From Actinomycetes bacterium (lineage in GTDB: Bacteria > Actinomycetota > Coriobacteriia > Anaerosomatales > JAGXFU01): a DNA stretch of 64,000 nucleotides. Below are positions 39,032-48,315 of the stretch, in pieces (positions within the stretch are counted from its first letter, which is position 1; each line of letters begins with the position of its first letter). A model generated the notes under the pieces. The model saw only the letters and a list, made by a program, of their open reading frames with translations, searched no databases and was not told the DNA's origin. A program made the translations under genes and the position numbers. The stretch covers positions 1 to 64,000 of the forward strand of contig JAGXFU010000016.1 of the NCBI GenBank assembly GCA_024637115.1, read 5' to 3'.

Positions 39032-39600
39032 CGCCCCTCCGTTTCCGATCGAATCACCCCAATGTCAGTCGCGGTAGATCCATAGGTCCGCGCTACCACT
39101 GGTTCCACGAAATCAGGCCAGTCAGGTTCTTCGCCTGCCTGGTGTTCCCACACGACCATTGTCCCCGCCACAACGCGCTCACCGAGATGCAATCGCTCAA
39201 TGAGTGCTCTGACCTTGGACTTGTCGATTCTATAGGGAGGGTCAAGAAGAAGCAACGAGTAGACGCCCGAGAGCCGTCCCATGGTCGATTCGCGCGTAAT
39301 ATCGGCCTGAATATACATGGCATTCGCACCAAGTGTTGTGATATTGCGGCGAATCGCTGTCGCTGCCTTGCGATCATCGTCTACCAACGTGGCGTGTTCG
39401 GCGCCACGTGACAGAGCTTCAAGAGCAAGAGCCCCGCTTCCGGCGAACGCGTCGAGCACCCTGGTTCCGGCGAGCGCACCGAATCGAGCCTCGATGCTAC
39501 TGAATAGCGCCTCACGGACCCTGTCGGATGTGGGACGGGTGGAAACACCTTGTGGCGCAATGATCTCCCGACCGCGCCATGCGCCGGCAACGATCCTCAT
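39028..39600 (-). CDS. rsmD: 16S rRNA (guanine966-N2)-methyltransferase
   Basis: MRIVAGAWRGREI, RPTSDRVREALFS, LLDPPYR. Confidence 0.94.
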   Translation of the reverse strand: MRIVAGAWRGREIIAPQGVSTRPTSDRVREALFSSIEARFGALAGTRVLDAFAGSGALALEALSRGAEHATLVDDDRKAATAIRRNITTLGANAMYIQADITRESTMGRLSGVYSLLLLDPPYRIDKSKVRALIERLHLGERVVAGTMVVWEHQAGEEPDWPDFVEPVVARTYGSTATDIGVIRSETEGR

Positions 39601-41714
39601 CCGCTACTCACCCAGGTCCACGCCTTCCCGAAACGAAGTTTGACTTCAAGCAGGAGGGGTGCATGCATTGCATCGGTGAGGTGAGGGTCTCCCTCAACGA
39701 GTACCCGTGCATCACCTCGGGCGATCTCCAGTATCTCCGAGTCAAGGAGTATCGAAGCGATTCTGAGTTCGGGGAGACCATGTTGCCGAGAGCCGAGCAC
39801 CTGGCCCTCCCCCCTCAATCGCAGATCCTCCTCGGCAAGGGCAAAGCCGTCGGAGTTCGAGACGATGGCACGCATCCGTTCGCGACCCTCGTCAGTACGC
39901 GGGTCAGCGAACACGAGAAAGTTGCTCTTCTCTCCGCCGCGACCGATCCTTCCGCGCAACTGATGAAGTTGCGCGAGGCCAAAGCGCTCCGCATCCTCAA
40001 CGATCATCACCGTGGCATTCGGCACGTCAACGCCAACTTCGACAACGGTCGTCGCCACCAGGACATCGGTGTCTCCCTCACGAAACGCCCGCATGGCCGC
40101 GGCCTTCTCCGCCGGGCGCATCTTGCCCGTGAGGAGCCCGACACGCAGGTCGGGAAAGACGGCGCTTTTGAGCCTCTCCGCTTCCTTGACCGCGGCTTTC
40201 GCCTCTGCAACATCCGATTCATCGACGAGAGCGCAGATAACATAGCCCTGATGACCGGCGCTCACCGCTCGTCGGAGCTCCTCATAGGCGGTTTCGCGCT
40301 CGGAGCGCTTGACGAGCCGACTGGTGATACTGTGGGTGCCGCTCAGCGTGGGACGAGAGCGAAGATAGGTTGTCTCCAAGTCCCCATAGAGGGTCAGAGC
40401 GAGACTCCGCGGAATCGGCGTAGCCGTCATTACGAGCAGATCTGACGCAATCCCTTTTCCACGTAGCGCCAGGCGTTGCTCCACACCAAATCGGTGCTGC
40501 TCATCGACGATCGCCAGCGTCAAACGCTCGAACTGAACCGTTTTCTCAAAGAGTGCGTGTGTGCCGAACACGACCTGCGAGTCGCCGCTCGCAATCATCT
40601 GAAGGATATCGCGGCGTTGTGCTGCTGACGTCGAGCCTGTGAGCAGTACCCATGAGACTCCCGCGCGATCAAGGACGGGTCCGAGCTTCTCAGCGTATTG
40701 GATCGCCAACACCTCGGTCGGCGCCATCATCGCTGCCTGTCCGCCACTGTCTGCCGCCACGGCGAGCGCGTGAGCGGCGACTGCGGTCTTGCCGGTTCCG
40801 ACATCTCCGAGCAGCATGCGATTCATGGGCTGTTTGGACGCCATGTCCGACAGGATCTGCGAAACGGCGTTCACTTGGTCCTCGGTCAACTCAAAAGGCA
40901 GTGATCCGGGAAGAGCCGCACGCGCAGGACCCTCGAGCGTATGAGCGAACCCGGGGGCTTCCACTGTGAGGTGATGCCGACGGACGGCCATCCCGATCTG
41001 AACGCAAAAGAGCTCCTCGTAGGCCAGTCGGTATCGCGCTGCATCCCTGTCCGCAATGCTCTCGGGAAAGTGAATCGCTCGAAGAGCGGCTCGCCGAGAG
41101 ACAAGTCCGCGTCGAAGTCGCAAACCGGCAGGGAGGAAATCAGGTACCCGGGAGTAGTCATCGATGGCAGCCCCAATGATTCGACGGAGCCAGTTGGTCG
41201 ACAGGCCCTCGGTGGAGTGATGCACCGGAAGGATGCGCCCGGTGAACTCAGGTTCCTCGGCTGCCCCGAGCTTCTCGACAAACGGATTCCGCATCTGTTT
41301 GAAGCCGAAATCGAGTTGAACAGTCCCGGCGAACGCGACACGCTCACCGGCAACAAAGCGAGATGCCATGTACGGCTGGTTGAACCAGACGCCCAACACG
41401 AGTCCTGTGTCGTCGACGAGTGCGACCTCGACGATACTGAGTCGTGGCCTGGGCTTCTTCACCTTGATCTCGTGAACTCGGCCCACGACCGTCGCCTCCG
41501 TGCCCGGACGGACGTCCCTGAGGTTCGGAGTAGCCGTCAGGTCGATATATCGATAGGGGAAGTGCACCACAAGGTCGCCGATGGTCTTGATATCGACACG
41601 CATGAGAGCCTCGGCGCGAGCCGCATCGACAAAGCGTGCGTCTTGCACAGCGCAGGACCAATCCGCGAGAACATCGGCGGGGCGTCGGGAGGTATCTGCC
41701 GGTGTGGGCCGCAT
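39597..41714 (-). CDS. recG: ATP-dependent DNA helicase RecG
   Basis: LLGDVGTGKTAVAAHA, DEQHRFGVEQRLALRGKG, QLRGRIGRGGEKS. Confidence 0.96.
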   Translation of the reverse strand: MRPTPADTSRRPADVLADWSCAVQDARFVDAARAEALMRVDIKTIGDLVVHFPYRYIDLTATPNLRDVRPGTEATVVGRVHEIKVKKPRPRLSIVEVALVDDTGLVLGVWFNQPYMASRFVAGERVAFAGTVQLDFGFKQMRNPFVEKLGAAEEPEFTGRILPVHHSTEGLSTNWLRRIIGAAIDDYSRVPDFLPAGLRLRRGLVSRRAALRAIHFPESIADRDAARYRLAYEELFCVQIGMAVRRHHLTVEAPGFAHTLEGPARAALPGSLPFELTEDQVNAVSQILSDMASKQPMNRMLLGDVGTGKTAVAAHALAVAADSGGQAAMMAPTEVLAIQYAEKLGPVLDRAGVSWVLLTGSTSAAQRRDILQMIASGDSQVVFGTHALFEKTVQFERLTLAIVDEQHRFGVEQRLALRGKGIASDLLVMTATPIPRSLALTLYGDLETTYLRSRPTLSGTHSITSRLVKRSERETAYEELRRAVSAGHQGYVICALVDESDVAEAKAAVKEAERLKSAVFPDLRVGLLTGKMRPAEKAAAMRAFREGDTDVLVATTVVEVGVDVPNATVMIVEDAERFGLAQLHQLRGRIGRGGEKSNFLVFADPRTDEGRERMRAIVSNSDGFALAEEDLRLRGEGQVLGSRQHGLPELRIASILLDSEILEIARGDARVLVEGDPHLTDAMHAPLLLEVKLRFGKAWTWVSSG

Positions 41715-42562
41715 CAGCCGATCGGATAGTAGGCGACCCCGACCGCTTTGGGGCCGGCATACGTGCCGATGACCGCACCGATATGGCCGACGGAATCGAG
41801 TTCATAGTCCGCACCCGCAGCGTCAAGTGCCTCACGCATCTGGGATGCGAGCTCGGGACTGATCGAGTGGAGAATCGAAACACGCAGTCTCCCGGACTTG
41901 GACTCCTCGGAGACATAGGCCGCAAGCTCAGCCATGGCTTTTCGGCTGCCTTTGACCTTCTTGAACGGCTCGATTCGGCCTTCATTGAAGGTGAGGATCG
42001 GTTTGATGTTGAGCACCGCCGCTGCGAGTCCGGACGCCTTGCCAGCCCGGCCACCCTTAACGAGGTACTCCAGCGTGTCAAGAATGAAGAAGAGTCGCAC
42101 GCCTGCTGTTGCTTTGAGGGCTGCGGCCTCGACTATTGCGCCGTCTCCCCCTGCATCGCGGGCCTCAATCGCCGCCTTGACGATCAAGCCGGTGGCCTGC
42201 GAGACCACGCCGGTGTCGACAACTCGCACGGGTATCGATACATCCTTGGCCGCCATCATCGCGCTCTCGTACGTCCCCGAAAGAGGAGCGGTGAGGTGGA
42301 TTGAGACGATCTCCTCGGCACCAGAGGCAACGAGTGCCTCATAGGCGGCGGCGAAGTCGGCCGGCGAGGGTTGTGACGTCGTGGGTAGACTGTCTGCAGC
42401 GCTCAGCTTGGCATAGAACTCCTCGGTGGAGAGATCGACCCAGTCTTTGAAGGTCTCATCACCAAACAGAACCTTGAGGGAGACCATGGTCACGTCATGT
42501 TCGGCTAGCCATTTTGGTCCCAGGTCACATGTGCTGTCGCACACGATTGCTACTCGCGGCAT
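41714..42562 (-). CDS. DegV family (fatty-acid-binding) protein
   Basis: VAIVCDSTCDLGPKW, SLPTTSQPSPADF, KGGRAG motif. Confidence 0.92.
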   Translation of the reverse strand: MPRVAIVCDSTCDLGPKWLAEHDVTMVSLKVLFGDETFKDWVDLSTEEFYAKLSAADSLPTTSQPSPADFAAAYEALVASGAEEIVSIHLTAPLSGTYESAMMAAKDVSIPVRVVDTGVVSQATGLIVKAAIEARDAGGDGAIVEAAALKATAGVRLFFILDTLEYLVKGGRAGKASGLAAAVLNIKPILTFNEGRIEPFKKVKGSRKAMAELAAYVSEESKSGRLRVSILHSISPELASQMREALDAAGADYELDSVGHIGAVIGTYAGPKAVGVAYYPIG

Positions 42563-42580
42563 TGCGGGGTACCTCCGGGT

Positions 42581-44185
42581 CTACTCTACCGACACGATCA
42601 CAGGATAGAGCGGTTGCTCTCCCCTATGAGATTCGACTTCAATCTGGGGATATGCCGACTCGATCTGTGTCACGAGCGTCTCAAGATCGGGATCAGTCAA
42701 GTCTTCGCCGGCAAGCACGGTCACGGTCTCACCATCGCCGAGCATGAGTCCGACAAGGGCCGTTGTGACGTTCGCGACGTCATCTCCAACGATCTCGATC
42801 TCGCCGTCCGTGATGCCGATGACTTGACCCGCCTTAATCTCACCGACCTTTGCCTTTGAGTCCTTGACAGCAGTGGTCACTTCGCCGGTTCGTACATAGC
42901 TCAGCGCATCCGTCATAGCAGAGATGTTGTCCTCAAGTGACGCATCAGAATCGAACATCAGCAATGCCGCGAACGCCTCGGGTATCGATGTTGTGGGGAT
43001 CACTCCAGCCGGCTGCTCGGAGACGGTTGCGGCTTGCTGGGCGGCCATCAGGATGTTCTTGTTGTTCGGCAGAATGATGACATTCTCGGAATTGAGCGAC
43101 TTGGCTGCCTCGAGAATCTCTGCGGTCGATGGATTCATGGTCTGGCCGCCGTTCACGATCACATCGGCTCCAAGACTCTCCAGAATGCGCTCGATACCAA
43201 CGCCGACAGCGACCGTCACGATGCCGAATGGCTTCACGGTCGCCTCATTACGCAATGCTGTTGAGCGCTCCTCGGTCTGGCGGCGCATATTGTTGATATG
43301 GACCTCGGCCACCTCACCGAGGGAGGTCATGTGCGCCAGAACAGATCCGGGATCATCGGTGTGTACGTGAATCTTAAGTAGGTCGGCGTCTCCGACAACG
43401 AGTTCCGAACCGCCTGCAGAGGCAACATACGATTCCAGTGCCTCGCGGTCGAGATCTGCACCAAAGAGCAGGAACTCTGTGCAGTACAAGTACTCGTCGT
43501 CGTCCCAATCGTTGTCGGGATCGACGCTGAGGGTGAATGTCGGCGCCGTCATCGCTACATCCTCGATCACCACATCTGCCCCCTTGTAGGCGGCGAGGAG
43601 GCCCTCCGCTAGAATCGCGAGACCATATCCGCCCGCGTCAACAACGTTGTTCTCTTTGAGTACGGGGAGCAGCTCGGGAGTTCTGCGAACCGAATCGAAC
43701 GCAGCATGAGCGATCGTGTCGAGCATGGCGTCGAGACTATCTCCCCGCTTGTTGGCGGCAACCGCTTCGTTGGCCGCGTCTTTGAGGACCGTGAGCATGG
43801 TGCCCTCCACCGGCTTGCGAACCGCTTGGAATGCCACCTCGCGCGATCGATCAAGAGCCGCCGCAACTGAGGCCTGGTCAAGTGACTCCGCAGAAGCGAT
43901 GGACTCGCACAGTCCCCGCAGAATCTGGCTGAGGATCACTCCCGAGTTTCCGCGCGCCCCCATCAGCGAGCCCTGGGTGATGGCGTGGCACACCTGCTTC
44001 AGCGATGCATCGGAGGGCAGCTCACGCAACTCCGCAATCACCGCGTCCATGGTCAGTGACATATTGGTACCTGTGTCACCGTCCGGGACGGGAAACACAT
44101 TGAGCCGGTTGACCTCGTCTTTGCGGTCCTTGAGGGCCGTGCCAGCCGAGGAGACCAGGTTCAGATATGCAGGAATTCTTGTCAT
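42581..44185 (-). CDS. fakA: DAK2/YloV family fatty acid kinase-like protein
   Basis: NVFPVPDGDTGTNMSLTM, GARGNSGVILSQILRG. Confidence 0.92.
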   Translation of the reverse strand: MTRIPAYLNLVSSAGTALKDRKDEVNRLNVFPVPDGDTGTNMSLTMDAVIAELRELPSDASLKQVCHAITQGSLMGARGNSGVILSQILRGLCESIASAESLDQASVAAALDRSREVAFQAVRKPVEGTMLTVLKDAANEAVAANKRGDSLDAMLDTIAHAAFDSVRRTPELLPVLKENNVVDAGGYGLAILAEGLLAAYKGADVVIEDVAMTAPTFTLSVDPDNDWDDDEYLYCTEFLLFGADLDREALESYVASAGGSELVVGDADLLKIHVHTDDPGSVLAHMTSLGEVAEVHINNMRRQTEERSTALRNEATVKPFGIVTVAVGVGIERILESLGADVIVNGGQTMNPSTAEILEAAKSLNSENVIILPNNKNILMAAQQAATVSEQPAGVIPTTSIPEAFAALLMFDSDASLEDNISAMTDALSYVRTGEVTTAVKDSKAKVGEIKAGQVIGITDGEIEIVGDDVANVTTALVGLMLGDGETVTVLAGEDLTDPDLETLVTQIESAYPQIEVESHRGEQPLYPVIVSVE

Positions 44186-44202
44186 GTGAATCTCCGGATC
44201 GG

Positions 44203-44550
44203 CTATTTACGGACCTTGATATCTTGTACGTGGACCTCGACACCCGAGACTGTGACATCAGCCATCGTCTCAAGGACGTAGCGAACGCGATCCGCAAGAT
44301 TGTGAGATACCTGACTCAGATTATTGCCATGCTCGATCACCACGAAGAGGTCGACCTGAACACCCTCCGCCTCATTCGTGATCTTGACGCCACGGCGCAG
44401 CTTGTCGCGCGATAGCAGATTCTCCATGCCGGTTCGCAGAGTAGGGTTTGCCATACCTACGATCCCGTAGCACTCAAGAGCCGCGTAGCCTGCCATGTCA
44501 GCAAGCACATCGTTCGCGATCTGCAGTTCACCTTTGATTTTGCCACTCAT
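44203..44550 (-). CDS. Asp23/Gls24 (YloU) family protein
   Basis: IKGELQIANDVLADMAGYAALECYGIVGMANP; start reassigned to 44550. Confidence 0.9.
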   Translation of the reverse strand: MSGKIKGELQIANDVLADMAGYAALECYGIVGMANPTLRTGMENLLSRDKLRRGVKITNEAEGVQVDLFVVIEHGNNLSQVSHNLADRVRYVLETMADVTVSGVEVHVQDIKVRK

Positions 44551-44769
44551 GAAGCGCATCCGCCTCTCTCCACTGTCGAACGAGTCAACGCAATCGACTG
44601 GGTTCAAAGAACAGGCATCGTGTGCCAATAGAGCTCGCCATATGCCATCATGTGCCCGCATGCATATTCAGAGTCAGCGAGTGCATCGGGCCTGACCTTG
44701 GGTAAGTATAGCCGAACCTTGTGAGATGGTGAGGACCCAGTCCATCCTACTCACCAGGAACGTTTGCCC

Positions 44770-44799
44770 TTGTGGGGCCAGGATTTCGTGTGGTAGTAT
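44770..44799 (+). promoter_or_regulatory. putative rpmB promoter (TTGTGG-N18-TAGTAT)
   Basis: -35/-10 like hexamers upstream of rpmB. Confidence 0.45.
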
Positions 44800-44824
44800 T
44801 TCCAGGCTTTGCACTGGAATTAAT

Positions 44825-44842
44825 CAGATCACAAAGGATCTG
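44825..44842 (+). promoter_or_regulatory. inverted repeat in rpmB 5' UTR
   Basis: CAGATC-acaaag-GATCTG. Confidence 0.45.
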
Positions 44843-44864
44843 AATATCTGAACGGAGTATGACG

Positions 44865-45053
44865 ATGTCCAAGGTTTGCAGCGTGTGCGGCAAGCACCCG
44901 GCCGCCGGCCGCAATGTGAGCCACTCTCACCGCGTGACCAACCGGATGTTCCACCCGAATATCCAGAAGGTGAAGGCGGTTGTCGACGGCTCCGTGCAGC
45001 GCGTCAATGTGTGTACCAAGTGTATGAAGGCTGGCAAGATTCAGCGCAGCTAG
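44865..45053 (+). CDS. rpmB: 50S ribosomal protein L28
   Basis: [35 protein letters not shown]. Confidence 0.97.
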   Translation: MSKVCSVCGKHPAAGRNVSHSHRVTNRMFHPNIQKVKAVVDGSVQRVNVCTKCMKAGKIQRS

Positions 45054-45072
45054 TACGTCACGCGACGTCGTG

Positions 45073-46824
45073 TCAGGCGTCCCGTTCAGGAACCCGGTTC
45101 GCGCCCGACCCGAGTAGCCCCAAGAAGGCACTCACTACGTCGGGATCGAACTGGGTTCCTGCCTTTTCCAGCAACTCACCAGCGGCGCGTTCCGTGCTCA
45201 TCGCGTTGCGGTACGGACGATCAGAGGTCATCGCGACATAAGCATCCGCCACGGACAGAATGCGCGCGCCGAGCGGAATCCCCTCGCCGGCGACACCCGC
45301 AACGTAGCCGGTACCGTCAAAATGCTCATGATGGTGATACACGATGGGCGCGACAGAACGCAGCGCGGGAGCTTGCTCAAGGATGTCCGCAGCGATCATG
45401 GGGTGCATCTTGAGAAGTCCGCGATCAACGGTCGTCAGCGGTCGTGTACCCTCAGCGCCGACCGATCCGAGTGCAGACATTCCGATATCGTGCAGCATGG
45501 CGGCAATCTCAATGGCCCGTGATTCGTCACGGTCCAGATGCATTGCCCGAGCGATGGCGGTCGCGTACTCGACGACGCGCTCGGTACCACCTTCTGAATA
45601 CGGATCCTTGGCTTCGAGCGCGATTGCAAGCGTTCGTAGCGTGTCGAAATAGAGTTCGCCCGCCGATGAGACCCTACGGGCGTTGCGCAGGGCAACTGCG
45701 GCCTGCTGGCCGAGCAGCTCGAGCGCCTCAAGATGCTCCCGGGTGAAGCGCGCAGGAAACGTGCGGCTCCCGACATTGATCACACCAAGAAGTCCCTGGT
45801 CGTCGCCGAGTGGCACTGATACCGCCGACCGTACTCCATGCTTCTGGCCACTCACCCTGTTCCCCGGAAGATCCTCGATCAGTACCGCTTGTCCGGATGC
45901 GGCCACCCAGCCGGCGATTCCCTCACCAATCTTCACGACGGTGGACGCGATCACATCCTCAGGGAGACCACTCGCTTCGGCTATGGTGAGCTGGGAGGTC
46001 ACCTCATCGAGCAGCATGATGCTCCCCGTACCAGCCTGCGCAAGTCCTATAGCGCGGTCCAGAGTGAGCCTGAGCACATCGTGCGCATCCAGGACACCGG
46101 AGAGCTCACGCGCGGCGTCGATGAGAGCCACGGACTCCTCGGTTCGCTTCTGAGCGCGATGCAATGCCAGGGCAGCGGCAAGAGGAAGCCTCATTGCGGT
46201 GCCAAGTGCGGTCAATCCCTCGCCATCTGGCACGGGTCCAACGAAGTCGAGCCCCGCTACTCCCTTGAGATCTCCCGTGACTACCGGAAACGACACGCGT
46301 GAAACAACCGTAGTTCCAGACGTGGGTGTCGTGAAACGGTTGAGCTGATCGATGGTCACCGTACCTCGCGAGAGCGCCCTACCAAGCGTGGGGTCATCAA
46401 GTGGCAGCGGTCTGTCAGACGGAGACAATGGACCCTCAGAGACGATCATGCGAAGTGTTCCGCTACCCGAGTCGGCAAACCAGAGATGGGCAGCCATAGC
46501 GTTTCCCAGCAGCTTGCCGTTCTCAAAGAATGCTCGGATGACCGAGTGAGGTTCAAGTGTGGTCGGCGCCACTGGCTGAAAAGACTGACCCGGCTCAGCA
46601 CGAAGGCTGTCAACGTCACGGGCGGATTCAGCGGTCCCCTCGGCAGTTCGAATGCTTTCGCCCTGTGGGAGCAACAACAGCAGCCCGAGTGAAATGAGAG
46701 CGAGCGTCAGGAGCAGAAATGGCACGAGGTCGAGGGCGGTGGACAGCAAGATACCTGCGGCAACGAGTGCAACGATCGCCGTCCGCCTCAATGAGCCATC
46801 CGCCCTGTGTGTTCGCAACACCAT
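45073..46824 (-). CDS. membrane-associated GAF + HD-GYP-type phosphohydrolase/signalling protein
   Basis: N-term TM segments; GAF (IGEGIAGWVAASGQAVLIEDLPGN); AAMLHDIGM..YHHEHFDGTGYVAGVAGEGIPLGARILSVADAYVAMTSDRPYR. Confidence 0.9.
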   Translation of the reverse strand: MVLRTHRADGSLRRTAIVALVAAGILLSTALDLVPFLLLTLALISLGLLLLLPQGESIRTAEGTAESARDVDSLRAEPGQSFQPVAPTTLEPHSVIRAFFENGKLLGNAMAAHLWFADSGSGTLRMIVSEGPLSPSDRPLPLDDPTLGRALSRGTVTIDQLNRFTTPTSGTTVVSRVSFPVVTGDLKGVAGLDFVGPVPDGEGLTALGTAMRLPLAAALALHRAQKRTEESVALIDAARELSGVLDAHDVLRLTLDRAIGLAQAGTGSIMLLDEVTSQLTIAEASGLPEDVIASTVVKIGEGIAGWVAASGQAVLIEDLPGNRVSGQKHGVRSAVSVPLGDDQGLLGVINVGSRTFPARFTREHLEALELLGQQAAVALRNARRVSSAGELYFDTLRTLAIALEAKDPYSEGGTERVVEYATAIARAMHLDRDESRAIEIAAMLHDIGMSALGSVGAEGTRPLTTVDRGLLKMHPMIAADILEQAPALRSVAPIVYHHHEHFDGTGYVAGVAGEGIPLGARILSVADAYVAMTSDRPYRNAMSTERAAGELLEKAGTQFDPDVVSAFLGLLGSGANRVPERDA

Positions 46825-46873
46825 GTCGAGAGTATAGCGTTCGTGACTTCACACGACCTATCAAGACGTGTAA

Positions 46874-47521
46874 CTAGGCGACTGGAGATTCCTGGGAGAT
46901 GAGCAGAACTGTGCCATCATGCACGGTGATCACAGCGCGATCGACCACTCGATTGCTCACGCCCTGACCGGTGATCTGCTCGAGCGTGCCGTGATCCAAC
47001 GGATACTCAACACCGGCGATGGACACGATTGCGGCACCTTTCATCGAGAAGAGAGAGAACACCCGGCCGCAACCGTTCAAGACGAGTGACTCACGGGCCC
47101 CGAGGGATAGAACCACAGCCATGGTTGTTGGCTCCGCGATCGTGGGCTTGAGCTGAGCCGCACACACAAGTGCTCCCCACACAGCGAGTTCGTGATCGCA
47201 ACGACCGCCGAGGACTGCCGTGAGAATCGGATTGGGCCACTCCTCGTTCATGGCCAGGCTCAGAGCAGCCTCGAGATCTGTGACGTCTTTGTTGATCTCG
47301 AGTTCGAGAACGCGCGCACACGAATCTCTGGCAAAAGCGAGGGCATGCGCACTGACAGAGTCCATGTCACCCACGAGTACGTCAGGAGCACGTCCGGCCG
47401 CCAAACACAGATTGGCTCCCGCATCCACCGCGACGATCCGCGAGCTCCTTGCGATGAGGCCGGCGCGAAACGGCTCCAGTGAGCATGGGGCACCGCCGAT
47501 GATCAGCGTGTCATGATTCAT
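46874..47521 (-). CDS. thiN: thiamine diphosphokinase
   Basis: VAVDAGANLCLAAGRAPDVLVGDMDSV, LGGRCDHELA; start at 47521 overlaps thiT stop. Confidence 0.88.
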   Translation of the reverse strand: MNHDTLIIGGAPCSLEPFRAGLIARSSRIVAVDAGANLCLAAGRAPDVLVGDMDSVSAHALAFARDSCARVLELEINKDVTDLEAALSLAMNEEWPNPILTAVLGGRCDHELAVWGALVCAAQLKPTIAEPTTMAVVLSLGARESLVLNGCGRVFSLFSMKGAAIVSIAGVEYPLDHGTLEQITGQGVSNRVVDRAVITVHDGTVLLISQESPVA

Positions 47522-48096
47522 GAGTCCTCGCTTGGTGCAGAGACGAGTCCGGGAGCTTTGGCGAGTGCCGGCAGAACAATGGCTGCGACACCCAAGCATA
47601 GCGCCGCAGATACCGGTACATAGAGATTGTACAGCGCCGAATAGAGCCAGACAGGCTGGCCATCCGGCGCGTACTCCCCAAAGAAGATGGCACCCGAGAC
47701 GAGGTGAGATGCATAGCGACCGAGTGCTGCAATGAGGACTGCGGGTATCACTCCGGCCCAAAGTGCCGCCGCCATCTTGCCCGAAGTCGCCAGTCGGCTC
47801 CATGTGGGTCGCATGAGACCTGCCAGGCCAACCAGAGCGTACGGCAGCGGGTAGTCCAAGATCAGTTGAACAGGATGGACTATGTACGTTGGAGGTGTGA
47901 GAACGTCAAGGACACCGAACAATGCGCCTGCTGTCACACCTGCAACCGGACCTCTCAGGAGAGCAAGAACGATAATCGGGAGCATTCCAAGCGAGACAGT
48001 GCCACCCTGGGGCATCTGAAACAACTTGAGTTCATCGAGAACGAATGCGAGCGCAATCGTCAGTGCCATCTCAACAAGAAGTCGTGTTGTGCGCAT
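47518..48096 (-). CDS. thiT: energy-coupled thiamine transporter ThiT-like S component
   Basis: LKLFQMPQGGTVSLGMLPIIVLALLRGPVAGVTAGALFG; start at 48096 with GGAGG. Confidence 0.9.
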   Translation of the reverse strand: MRTTRLLVEMALTIALAFVLDELKLFQMPQGGTVSLGMLPIIVLALLRGPVAGVTAGALFGVLDVLTPPTYIVHPVQLILDYPLPYALVGLAGLMRPTWSRLATSGKMAAALWAGVIPAVLIAALGRYASHLVSGAIFFGEYAPDGQPVWLYSALYNLYVPVSAALCLGVAAIVLPALAKAPGLVSAPSEDS

Positions 48097-48159
48097 ACGT
48101 GTGCCTCCAGGCGGTTCAGTGGGAAGCTGCGCACGTCCGCGGCGACAGTCTGTTCGCTG

Positions 48160-48250
48160 CCGATCCGTTCCCTGCATTACCAGGGCCGTCAGTACGGTCG
48201 GGCCCGTGTAGGCCCCTCTCAGCCGCCTCGTGGCAGCTCCCGTTGCGGTA
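48160..48250 (-). ncRNA. TPP riboswitch (THI element)
   Basis: minus strand CGGGAGCTGCCACGAGGCGGCTGAGAGGGGCC...GGGCCCGACCGTACTGACGGCCCTGGTAATGCAGGGAACGG upstream of thiT-thiN. Confidence 0.85.
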
Positions 48251-48315
48251 TCCGATTGGTGAGGATAATCCCATAGATACGCCACATGCGCAAGGCGCAG
48301 AGGTGGTGGGGCCTG

